Both the position numbers and the translations under genes were made by a program. From an uncultured Collinsella sp. (GTDB lineage Bacteria > Actinomycetota > Coriobacteriia > Coriobacteriales > Coriobacteriaceae), in assembly GCA_900759335.1 (NCBI GenBank), contig CAAEUX010000061.1, positions 32,120-96,119 on the forward strand: a stretch of 64,000 nucleotides of DNA, written 5' to 3'. Shown one piece after another: positions 15,440-22,752 of this stretch; position 1 is the first letter of the stretch, and the number at the start of each line of letters is the position of its first letter. The notes beneath the pieces are model-generated. The model worked only from the letters and a program-made list of their open reading frames with translations, did not search any database and was not told the DNA's origin.

Positions 15440-18217
15440 ATGGCACAGGAATTCACTTTTACCGTTAACGGCGTTGAGCGCACGACGACCCAAAACAAAC
15501 CGCTGCTGCGCTACCTGCGCGACGACCTGCATATCCATTCCGCCAAGGACGGCTGCTCCGAGGGCGCATGCGGTACCTGCACCATCCACGTGGACGGTGC
15601 GGCCGTCAAGGCCTGCGTGCTGACCACCGCGCTTGCCGCCGGCCGCAACATCGTGACCGTCGAGGGCCTGCCCGAGGACGTGCGCGAGGCCTTCGTGTAC
15701 GCCTTTGGCGCCGTGGGCGCCGTGCAGTGCGGCTTTTGCATCCCCGGCATGGTCATGGCGGGTGCGGCGCTCATCGCCGAGGACCCCGAACCCACCGAGG
15801 AGCAGATCAAGTACGCCATTCGCGGTAACGTCTGCCGCTGCACCGGCTACAAGAAGATTATCGAGGGCATTTCGCTGGCAGCCGCGGTGCTCCGCGGCGA
15901 AAAACAGATCGACGAGGACTTGGAGCGCGGCGACGACTACGGCGTGGGCAAGCGCGCCTTCCGTATTGACGTGCGCAAGAAGGTGCTCGGCGAGGGCAAG
16001 TATCCCGACGACATCGATGAGCTCGATCAGCCGGGCCTGACCTATGCCAGCGCCGTGCGCTCCAAGTATCCGCGCGCCCGCGTGCTCTCCATTGATACCT
16101 CCAAGGCCGAGGCCCTGCCTGGTGTGGTGGGCATCCTGCGCGCCGAGGACGTGCCGGTCAACCAAGTCGGCCACCTTATCCAGGACTGGGACGTCATGAT
16201 CGCGGCGGGCGATATCACCCGCTGCGTGGGCGATGCCATTGTGCTGGTGGTCGCCGAGGACGAGGCGACGCTCGAGAAGGCCAAGAAGCTCGTAAAGATC
16301 GATTACGAGCCGCTGGAGCCCGTGCGTAACATTTCCGAGGCCAGGGCCGCCGATGCCCCGCGCCTGCACGACGGCTTCTTTGCCTTTGGCAACACGGTGG
16401 AGCTCAAGGACAACGTGTGCCAGAGCCGCCATGTGACGCGCGGCGACGCCGCCAAGGCGCTGGCGGAGAGCGCGTTCACTGTGACGCAGCGCTTTACCAC
16501 GCCCTTTACCGAGCATGCCTTCCTGGAGCCCGAGTGCGCCGTCGCCTTCCCGTACAAGAACGGCGTCAAGGTACAGTCGACCGACCAGGGCGCCTACGAT
16601 ACGCGCAAAGAGTGCGCCCACATGTTTGGCTGGGATAGCGAACCCGAGCGCGTGGTCGTCGAGACCATGCTCGTGGGCGGCGGCTTTGGCGGCAAGGAGG
16701 ACGTGTCCATCCAGCACCTGGCCGCGCTCGCTGCCTATAAGTTCCAGCGTCCTGTGAAGTGCAAGCTCACGCGTGCCGAGTCGCTCGCGTTCCATCCCAA
16801 GCGCCACGCCATGGACGGCACCTTTACGCTGGGCTGCGACGCCGAGGGCAACTTTACCGGCCTGGATTGCGAGATCAATTTTGACACCGGCGCCTATGCG
16901 TCGCTGTGCGGCCCGGTGCTCGAGCGCGCCTGCACGCATGCCGTCGGCCCCTACAAGTACCAGAATACCGACATTCGCGGCTTTGGCTACTACACTAACA
17001 ACCCGCCCGCCGGTGCGTATCGAGGCTTTGGCGTTTGCCAGTCCGAGTTTGCGCTCGAGAGCCTGATCGACCTGCTGGCCGAGAAGGTCGGCCTGGATCC
17101 GTGGGAGATCCGTTACAGAAACGCCATCGAGCCGGGCGAGGTTTTGCCCAACGGCCAGATTGCCGACTGCTCCACGGCGCTTAAGGAGACACTGCTCGAA
17201 GTCAAGGATGCCTACTATGCGCATCCCGGCCACGCCGGCATTGCCTGCGCCATGAAGAACGCCGGCGTGGGCGTGGGCTTGCCCGATGCCGGCCGCTGCA
17301 AGATCCGCATCGAGAACGGCGTGGCCGTGGTCTATGCCGCCACGTCCGACATCGGCCAGGGCTGCAACACCGTCTTTTTGCAAGACGTTGCCGAGGCATG
17401 CGGCCTGCCGCTTCGCTGCATCGCCAACGGCGAGTGCTCCACCGAAAACGCTCCCGACTCCGGCACCACGTCTGGCTCGCGTCAGACGGTCGTGACCGGC
17501 GAGGCCGTGCGCGGTGCCGCCTTCCTGCTGCGTGATGCCATGGTTGGCATCGAGGCCGGCAAGCCCGCACCCGATGCTCCCGTGAGCGCGCATGGTGACG
17601 GCGTCAAGATCGAGTACGACGACGGTCGCGCCTATCAGCTGCGCGCACAGGAACTCGTCGCCGGCCAGGGCATGCATCCTCAGGATCCCGCGGCCGCCAT
17701 CAAGGCGCTCGAAGGATGCGAGTTTGGCTACGTGTATCTGGAGCCGACCGACAAGCTGGGCGCCGACGTGCCCAACCCCAAGAGCCACATCTGCTACGGC
17801 TTTGCCACGCATGTGGTCATTCTGGATGATGACGGCCGCGTGAGCGAGGTCTATGCTGCGCACGATTCCGGCAAGGTGGTCAACCCCATCTCCATCCAGG
17901 GTCAGATCGAGGGCGGCGTGCTCATGGGTATGGGCTATGCGCTTACCGAGGACTGGCCGCTCAAGGACTGCGTGCCCCAGGCAAGGTACGGCACGCTCGG
18001 GCTGTTCCGTGCACCCGAGATCCCGGATATCCACGCCATCTACGTGGAGAAGGACGAGCTGCTGCCCGTGGCGTACGGCGGCAAGGGCATCGGCGAGATC
18101 GCAACGATCCCCACGGCGCCCGCCGTGCAGAACGCCTACCGCGCGTTTGACGGCAAGCTGCGTCCGGATCTGCCCATGGTGGATACGCCGTACAGCCGCG
18201 CCCGTCACCGCGGCTAG
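15440..18217 (+). CDS. xdhD: XdhD-type selenium-dependent molybdenum hydroxylase (xanthine dehydrogenase family)
   Basis: A 925-residue fusion. The N-terminal 2Fe-2S domain has CSEGACGTC (Cys39, 44, 47), a partner Cys59, and a second 2Fe-2S set CGFC and CRC. The molybdopterin domain then carries GGGFGGKED (~412), RGFGVCQSE and the C-terminal GGKGIGE with the catalytic Glu. No FAD-binding (XdhB-like) domain is present here or nearby. Together with yqeB, yqeC and xdhC elsewhere in the window this fits the putative selenium-dependent class, which carries a labile Se atom on Mo. Likely substrate is xanthine, hypoxanthine or urate, with electrons exchanged through the ferredoxin and YgfK. No in-frame TGA was noticed, so it is not a selenocysteine protein. 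Confidence 0.88.
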   Translation: MAQEFTFTVNGVERTTTQNKPLLRYLRDDLHIHSAKDGCSEGACGTCTIHVDGAAVKACVLTTALAAGRNIVTVEGLPEDVREAFVYAFGAVGAVQCGFCIPGMVMAGAALIAEDPEPTEEQIKYAIRGNVCRCTGYKKIIEGISLAAAVLRGEKQIDEDLERGDDYGVGKRAFRIDVRKKVLGEGKYPDDIDELDQPGLTYASAVRSKYPRARVLSIDTSKAEALPGVVGILRAEDVPVNQVGHLIQDWDVMIAAGDITRCVGDAIVLVVAEDEATLEKAKKLVKIDYEPLEPVRNISEARAADAPRLHDGFFAFGNTVELKDNVCQSRHVTRGDAAKALAESAFTVTQRFTTPFTEHAFLEPECAVAFPYKNGVKVQSTDQGAYDTRKECAHMFGWDSEPERVVVETMLVGGGFGGKEDVSIQHLAALAAYKFQRPVKCKLTRAESLAFHPKRHAMDGTFTLGCDAEGNFTGLDCEINFDTGAYASLCGPVLERACTHAVGPYKYQNTDIRGFGYYTNNPPAGAYRGFGVCQSEFALESLIDLLAEKVGLDPWEIRYRNAIEPGEVLPNGQIADCSTALKETLLEVKDAYYAHPGHAGIACAMKNAGVGVGLPDAGRCKIRIENGVAVVYAATSDIGQGCNTVFLQDVAEACGLPLRCIANGECSTENAPDSGTTSGSRQTVVTGEAVRGAAFLLRDAMVGIEAGKPAPDAPVSAHGDGVKIEYDDGRAYQLRAQELVAGQGMHPQDPAAAIKALEGCEFGYVYLEPTDKLGADVPNPKSHICYGFATHVVILDDDGRVSEVYAAHDSGKVVNPISIQGQIEGGVLMGMGYALTEDWPLKDCVPQARYGTLGLFRAPEIPDIHAIYVEKDELLPVAYGGKGIGEIATIPTAPAVQNAYRAFDGKLRPDLPMVDTPYSRARHRG

Positions 18218-18286
18218 GGTAGGGCGCGTACGGCCATTGCTAACGGGCCGTTCGCGCTCAGCATCAACTACATACGCTGCGCCTTT

Positions 18287-18323
18287 GGCCCCCGGCTCCA
18301 TCGCGAGCCGGGGCCTTTTGTTT
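18287..18323 (+). terminator. Terminator of the first purine arm
   Basis: GGCCCCCGGCTC (18287-18298) pairs with GAGCCGGGGCC (18305-18315; one bulged C), followed by TTTTGTTT. Confidence 0.85.
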
Positions 18324-18340
18324 GGAGCGCCTCCGCATGC

Positions 18341-18684
18341 GGAAACTGTGTCCCGGAATCCAGCTTCGGAACGGGATGAACTTTCCCAACGGGGCCGCAT
18401 GCGGAAACTGCGTCCCGGAATCGTGCCTCAGAATGGGATGTGTTTTCCGCTGGCCGGCCGTTTGGAAAGTGCATCCCAGTTTGAGCGTTTATTCCGGGAT
18501 GCGGTTTCCGCTGAAGGACTCAACCGGAAAGCACGACCCGTTCCGAGGCCTGATTCCGGGACACGCTTTCCGCTAGGCCCGCCATCCGGAAAGTGCATCC
18601 TGTTTTGAGTGTCCAGGCTGGGACGCGCTTTCCGTTGGCGTGGCCGTTGGGAAAACGCGGCCCAGATAGGGGGGATGCGATCCG
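18341..18684. repeat. Palindrome array A: 62-bp tandem units
   Basis: Five full units and one degenerate unit. Each has a 14-mer like GGAAACTGCGTCCC and, 18 bp on, its inverted partner like GGGATGTGTTTTCC. Left arms start at 18341, 18403, 18464, 18526, 18588 and 18650; right arms at 18373, 18435, 18496, 18558, 18620 and (poor) ~18671. Period is 61-62 bp. Loops share a weak GGAAT...CAGAAT pattern. It ends 23 bp beyond the stop of the convergent nuclease-like gene. Not coding: 62 is not a multiple of 3 and frames break. Confidence 0.9.
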
Positions 18685-18706
18685 GCGATGCTTGGCCTAA
18701 CAGCTC

Positions 18707-19705
18707 CTACAGGTCCACCTCGTTGAGCCATGTCGGTAGAGCGGTCTGCCGGATGCCTGCCGTCTGCAGCTTTTTGGCGAGCATTCCTGCCGAGCGGACC
18801 TCGTTCATGGTAAAGCGCAGCAGAGGGTGGCCGTAGAGCGATAGGTGCGCCTCGCGCTGTCGTTCGGCAACGAGCGCCTCGGCGGTGGTGCGTCCGGCCA
18901 GCATGGTCTGGGCGGTATATTTGATGAGCCCGTCGAGCTCGCCCAGCGTGAGTTCCCGCGCCTGGCGCTCCCAGGCAAAGTCCGTTCGTATGGGCTTGGC
19001 CGAATCGAAGGGGTCCGTCAGCTCGTATTGAAGCCAGTCGGGCGCAAAGCCCGTCTCGATCATGACGGCTCGGGTGACCGATTCCCCGCCGCTCTCGGCG
19101 CGGGCGTCGGCATATCGAAGTGTCGTGAGGGCGGTGCGAATCGTGCGACCATTGCGGGCAGTCGCTCGTTGCTCAACGGCCTCCATCAGCTGTTCCGGCG
19201 CAAGGCCGAGCTTTGAGATCGCCGAATCGGCAATGGGCATGCCGTCGGCAAAACCAGTTTGCAGCAGGCAATCTGTGGCCGTTTGGATGGGCGGCGTTAC
19301 CGATATGCCGGCTCTGCGTATTGCTCCGGCCGGCTCAATCTGGTGTCGCTGAATATGTGCGCCCGGACGAGCCGACGGCTTTGTCGAGCTGCAAACATGC
19401 ACGACGTTCAGGTGTCGCCACGAGACCTCGAGCCCCAGCAGGCAAGCTGCCGAAAACGAGCAGAACGTCCAATCGGGATGGATGATCGCAAGGGCGCGGA
19501 GGATTTCGCAATGGCGTTGCGCTCGGTTGAGTTCATCCCAGTGCGTTTTTCGCGCAAACAACCCCGGCATGGGCGAGACAACCGTGCCGCCGGTGCGCCG
19601 AAGGAGCGCTTTTCGGATCGCCGTGCTCGGGGGAATCAGACAGCGCCCCTCTTGTTCGGCTTGAGTGAGCAGTTGGTCGATGAGCTGGTCATTGCAATGG
19701 GTCAT
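18707..19705 (-). CDS. AbiEi-like / nuclease-like protein of a defence-type module
   Basis: A 332-residue protein that I recognise only by layout. The N-terminal part (~1-100, with MPGLFARKTHWDELNRAQRH and TFCSFSAACLLGLEV) resembles the AbiEi antitoxin-type domain found in actinobacterial proteins. The C-terminal part holds RTDFAWE...LGELDGLIKY (~240-262), a D...ExD...K pattern like Vsr/DUF559 PD-(D/E)XK nucleases. Such proteins are commonly annotated as type IV toxin-antitoxin AbiEi-family. The gene is bracketed by palindrome arrays A and B and faces away from the ATPase gene. It has no obvious AbiEii toxin partner. Function in phage defence is inferred. Confidence 0.6.
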   Translation of the reverse strand: MTHCNDQLIDQLLTQAEQEGRCLIPPSTAIRKALLRRTGGTVVSPMPGLFARKTHWDELNRAQRHCEILRALAIIHPDWTFCSFSAACLLGLEVSWRHLNVVHVCSSTKPSARPGAHIQRHQIEPAGAIRRAGISVTPPIQTATDCLLQTGFADGMPIADSAISKLGLAPEQLMEAVEQRATARNGRTIRTALTTLRYADARAESGGESVTRAVMIETGFAPDWLQYELTDPFDSAKPIRTDFAWERQARELTLGELDGLIKYTAQTMLAGRTTAEALVAERQREAHLSLYGHPLLRFTMNEVRSAGMLAKKLQTAGIRQTALPTWLNEVDL

Positions 19706-19990
19706 GAGCTACCGCCTCCTTTTGGGTAGCAAAAACGTATCAGCTGGAACTTGCCGCTCAGCTGACCAAAATCTAACCATGCAGGTAGATGACCTGCTTT
19801 TGGCGACATATTTCTTGTTTGAATCGGTGGGCGGTAATCGGCGACCGTGAACGGTAGCTAGATATGAAACCTTGGTAAGTTTCGGGACGTGTACTTTTTG
19901 AAAAAGAGCATTCTATCTGCTGTTTTGTGTTTCTGGATCGCATATTTGAAGGCATGTGATAAGGGCGGCGGACTGTCGCCTTGTATCTGC

Positions 19991-20221
19991 GGAAACTGTG
20001 ACCCGGAATTGTCACTCGGAATGGGACGTGCTTTCCGGATCGCCCTTCAAGCGGAAACTACATCCCAGATTTCGGCCCCAGAGTGGGACGCGCTTTCCCG
20101 ATGGGCCTCAAATGGAAACTGCATCCCAGAATGAGCGCTCAGAACGGGACACGCTTTCCGGATGGCATGTTTGGCGGAAACTACGGCCCAGTTTTTGGCT
20201 CCAGAACGGGATACATTTTCC
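19991..20221. repeat. Palindrome array B: 62-bp tandem units
   Basis: Four full units. Left 14-mers (GGAAACTGTGACCC type) start at 19991, 20053, 20114 and 20176; right 14-mers (GGGACGTGCTTTCC type) at 20023, 20085, 20146 and 20208. Period is 62, 61, 62 bp, the same family as arrays A and C. It fills the gap between the two divergent genes at 19705 and 20348. Bases 19706-19990 hold nothing I can assign. Confidence 0.9.
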
Positions 20222-20276
20222 GGAACGGTCCACGTGCGGGGGTGTACCGCCCCTTTTGCGTGCGCCGCTTGTCGAA

Positions 20277-20332
20277 TTGCGTTATAGCTAGCTATATTAT
20301 AGGAAGGTATAATATAGCTAGCTATAACGCAA
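20277..20332. promoter_or_regulatory. Perfect 25-bp dyad with two TATAGCTAGCTATA palindromes
   Basis: Arms 20277-20301 and 20308-20332 are exact reverse complements around the loop GGAAGG. Each arm contains the 14-bp palindrome TATAGCTAGCTATA (20283-20296 and 20313-20326), 30 bp apart. A TATAAT (20308-20313) overlaps the second arm. The ATPase gene's ribosome site AAAGGAAGG (20331-20339) follows directly. This looks like a double operator over a promoter, or an RNA hairpin controlling translation of the ATPase gene. Confidence 0.7.
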
Positions 20333-20347
20333 AGGAAGGATGGCCCT

Positions 20348-21727
20348 ATGTTTATCGGAAGAACGGCGGAAATGTCCGAGCTCAATCGACTGTATGGCAC
20401 GGGCTCCTTTGAGATGCCTGTGATTTACGGCCGCCGTCGCGTGGGCAAAACGCGTCTTATCACAGAGTTCATCCAAGGCAAGAAGGCTATTTACTTTCAA
20501 GCTCGTCGTACCAATGCAGTGGCAAACCTGCACGGCTTTAGCCAGGCGATACTTGCGGGTTCGGTTGGTGCTGCAGGTGTGTCGTTTCGTAGTTTTGACG
20601 AGGCATTCGATGCGTTGGCCACCATGGCTCGCACGGAACGTTTGATTGTTGTGATTGACGAGTATCCCTATCTCGCCCAATCGAATCCCGAGATCAGCTC
20701 GTTGCTGCAAGACAAGATCGATCACTTGTACAAAGAGACCAGGCTCATGCTTATCCTGTGCGGCTCGTCTCTTTCGTTTATGGAGGAACAGGTGTTGGGC
20801 TACGAGAGCCCACTATACGGTAGGCGTACGGCCCAGTTTAAGATCTTGCCGCTCGATTTTATGACGACCCTCGGCCTGTGGCAGAGCATGGGTCGCGAAG
20901 ACGCTGCAGTTTGCTATGGCATGACGGGCGGCATTCCTGCATATATCGAGAAAGTCGATCCTGCCGCACCGCTCAAGGACAACATCAAACGTCTTTTTCT
21001 TACTTCTACGGGCTATCTCTTTGAGGAGCCGAGTAACCTGCTATTGCAAGAGTGCCGCAATCCCGAGCAATATGATGCAATCGTGCAAGCAATTGCTCAG
21101 GGGCGCTCGAAGATCTCAGAGATTGCGAGCTCTACGGGAATCCCTGCGAGCAACGTAAAGAGCTATGTGGATAAGCTGGCGTCGCTTGGGATTGTCGAGC
21201 GCGAGCTGCCCCTAAACGAGACGAGCAATAAGCGAGCCGTGTATCTGCTGAGCGATCAGATGTTTAGGTTCTGGTACAAGTTTGTGCCGCAGAACATTGG
21301 GCTGATTCAAAACGATATGGCCGAGATGGCGTATGAGCGCATTGAGCCGCACGTATCGGATTACATGGGTACGATCTTTGAGATTATATGCAGACAATAC
21401 GTGTACGAACTCGCGCGCGCGGGCCAGCTCGATGTGGTTCCGGCGAGTGTCGGGCGCTGGTGGGGGACGGACAATCGCACGCATACGCAGGAAGAAATCG
21501 ACTTGATTGTTGACGATGGCGAGGGCGCTGCGCTGTTTGCGGAGTGCAAATGGCGCAATGAACCGGCGGGCGAAGACGTGCTGCAAAAGCTCGTGCATCG
21601 AAGCGAGCTCTTTAGACGGCAACGAAAAAGCTATGCACTTTTCTCAAAAAGCGGCTTTACGCAGGGATGTCGGGATGCTGCGGAGAGTAGGGGAGACGTC
21701 AAGCTGATCTCGTTTGCCGAGATGTGA
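20348..21727 (+). CDS. Archaeal-type ATPase with DUF234-like nuclease domain
   Basis: A 459-residue P-loop ATPase of the 'archaeal ATPase + DUF234' family. Walker A GRRRVGKTR is at ~28-36 and Walker B LIVVIDEYPYL at ~99-109. A winged-helix part follows (ISEIASSTGIPASNVKSYVDKLASLGIVER, ~258-290). The C-terminal domain has EEIDLIVDDG...FAECKWRN (~384-405), a PD-(D/E)XK-like pattern. The family is widespread in gut bacteria and its role is unproven; a defence or mobile-element role is often suspected. Here it has its own palindromic leader and is bracketed by 62-bp arrays B and C, suggesting it is part of a self-contained module. The winged helix might act on those repeats; that is speculation. 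Confidence 0.8.
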   Translation: MFIGRTAEMSELNRLYGTGSFEMPVIYGRRRVGKTRLITEFIQGKKAIYFQARRTNAVANLHGFSQAILAGSVGAAGVSFRSFDEAFDALATMARTERLIVVIDEYPYLAQSNPEISSLLQDKIDHLYKETRLMLILCGSSLSFMEEQVLGYESPLYGRRTAQFKILPLDFMTTLGLWQSMGREDAAVCYGMTGGIPAYIEKVDPAAPLKDNIKRLFLTSTGYLFEEPSNLLLQECRNPEQYDAIVQAIAQGRSKISEIASSTGIPASNVKSYVDKLASLGIVERELPLNETSNKRAVYLLSDQMFRFWYKFVPQNIGLIQNDMAEMAYERIEPHVSDYMGTIFEIICRQYVYELARAGQLDVVPASVGRWWGTDNRTHTQEEIDLIVDDGEGAALFAECKWRNEPAGEDVLQKLVHRSELFRRQRKSYALFSKSGFTQGCRDAAESRGDVKLISFAEM

Positions 21728-21737
21728 GGGCGGGGAT

Positions 21738-21999
21738 AATGAAGCGCGTCCTGATTTGATGCTGGGAATGGGATGTGCTTTCCTTTTGCGACCTTTGGCG
21801 GAAAGTGCGTTCCAGATTTCGGCTTCAGAATGGGATGCCGTTTCCGGATCGGCCCTCAGACGGAAACTACGACCCGGAATTCGGCTCCAAAACGGGATAC
21901 GCTTTCCCGGTGGCATCTCTAGCGGAAACTGCATCCCGGAATCGAGCCTCAGGGTGGGACGCATTTTCCGGTAGAGGCCTGGGACGGAAGGCGTGTCCC
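21738..21999. repeat. Palindrome array C: 62-bp tandem units
   Basis: Three full units plus half units at both ends. Left 14-mers start at 21800, 21862, 21924 and 21986 (degenerate one near 21738); right 14-mers at 21770, 21832, 21894 and 21956. The period is exactly 62 bp. It begins 11 bp after the ATPase stop, mirroring array A behind the opposite gene. Confidence 0.9.
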
Positions 22000-22069
22000 A
22001 GAATCCGGCTAATCCGATGGCCAGGTGGTTGAGCGAGCGGGCTCCGAGGGTCCATTACTGAAAATTCAT

Positions 22070-22098
22070 TTGTTAAACCTGGCAACCGTGGGTAGAAT
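22070..22098 (+). promoter_or_regulatory. Candidate promoter for an antisense RNA
   Basis: TTGTTA (22070-22075), a 17-bp spacer, then TAGAAT (22093-22098). It points toward the 3' end of the small minus-strand ORF at 22165-22290. Confidence 0.5.
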
Positions 22099-22103
22099 AA
22101 AGT

Positions 22104-22190
22104 CGACGGCAGTCCAAGGGTGATAGCTGGGCAGCGCCGTTACTTAGTTCAAGGGGTCAATGCCTTAACGGCGTCGATCCCTCTTCTTTT
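22104..22190 (+). ncRNA. Candidate cis-antisense RNA (type I antitoxin-like)
   Basis: Inferred transcript from the promoter at 22070-22098. It would include the stem GCCGTTA (22136-22142)/TAACGGC (22166-22172) and end in the pyrimidine-rich CTCTTCTTTT (22181-22190). It overlaps the last codons of the small membrane protein on the other strand, as in known type I toxin-antitoxin pairs. No direct evidence of expression. Confidence 0.35.
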
Positions 22191-22290
22191 GCTTCGTACG
22201 CTGCTTAAGTGCCTCGGAAAGTCCGATAAGCGCCGTGAGGAGCGAGACCAAAGCGGTCAGGAGCTTCACAAAATCAATCAGATCGGTCAT
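22165..22290 (-). CDS. Small membrane peptide, candidate type I toxin
   Basis: A 41-residue peptide: short head MTDLIDFVK, one hydrophobic helix (LLTALVSLLTALIGLSEAL, residues ~10-28) and a strongly basic tail (KQRTKQKKRDRRR). This one-helix-plus-basic-tail layout is shared by type I toxins and small holin-like toxins, but I recognise no named family. The start ATG at 22290 has an unusually good ribosome site GGGAGGTGAT four bases upstream, which argues that this is a real gene; a longer in-frame ORF from 22356 lacks one. A candidate antisense promoter faces its 3' end. It sits between the ATPase module and the exonuclease. Confidence 0.6.
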   Translation of the reverse strand: MTDLIDFVKLLTALVSLLTALIGLSEALKQRTKQKKRDRRR

Positions 22291-22752
22291 GGGCATCACC
22301 TCCCGTCGTATGGAGGGCGCTGCCCGGCACATGGAACTGCCGTCAACAACTGCCATTCTATCAAAGCGCGGTCATAAATACGAATATATGTTCGATAATA
22401 ACAGCAACGTGATCCCCTCGAATAGCAGCCTTTCGTAAGGGCGGCAGAAGACGGCGCTGGGCGATTGGGGATAGACGCGCAGGTCTTCGTCACCGAAAGC
22501 CCGTTTGATTAACCAGCCCTCTGTAGGTACACTGCATATTGATGGGCCCGGGATGACCGCTGATTCAAGTCACCGGGCCTCAATCTTTTTCATCCATTTG
22601 AATAGAGTGGGCGGCGCTCTTGGGGCCGTCTGTATGGCGTGTGCTTGGCGCATGGTATTGCGCTCCGCTTTCATGTCCGCACGGGTTCCTATCCTTACGG
22701 CAATGTAGCCGCCTATGTAACGAGCGGCAGTTGACGGAGAAAGGCCCTGACC
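22291..22752. other. Gene-free stretch with one terminator-like hairpin
   Basis: No convincing ORF. The upstream region of the small minus-strand peptide lies at the left end; a TAGAAT on the minus strand near 22356-22361 could be its -10. At 22545-22589 GGCCCGG (22545-22551) pairs with CCGGGCC (22573-22579), extended by TGAC/GTCA, and is followed by CTTTTT: a + strand terminator with no visible gene before it. Confidence 0.5.

Noticed and set aside
15440..18217. Selenocysteine-containing protein
   Set aside because: The frame is continuous without in-frame TGA and the catalytic site matches molybdenum hydroxylases using cofactor-bound selenium.
14912..18400. Long minus-strand ORF of about 1160 codons opposite xdhD and the ferredoxin
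   Set aside because: Same shadow effect; the + strand has complete 2Fe-2S and molybdopterin motifs.
18322..18576. ORF of 84 codons across palindrome array A on the + strand
   Set aside because: The 62-bp period is not a multiple of three and each unit is read in a different frame; it has no ribosome site. Array effect, not a gene.
18341..21999. CRISPR arrays
   Set aside because: Units are palindromes with drifting arms, and the short spacers are not unique protospacer-like sequences. No cas gene is in the window.
22165..22356. 63-residue start for the small membrane peptide
   Set aside because: The ATG at 22290 has a near-perfect ribosome site; the extra N-terminal residues from 22356 have none and are not hydrophobic-peptide-like.
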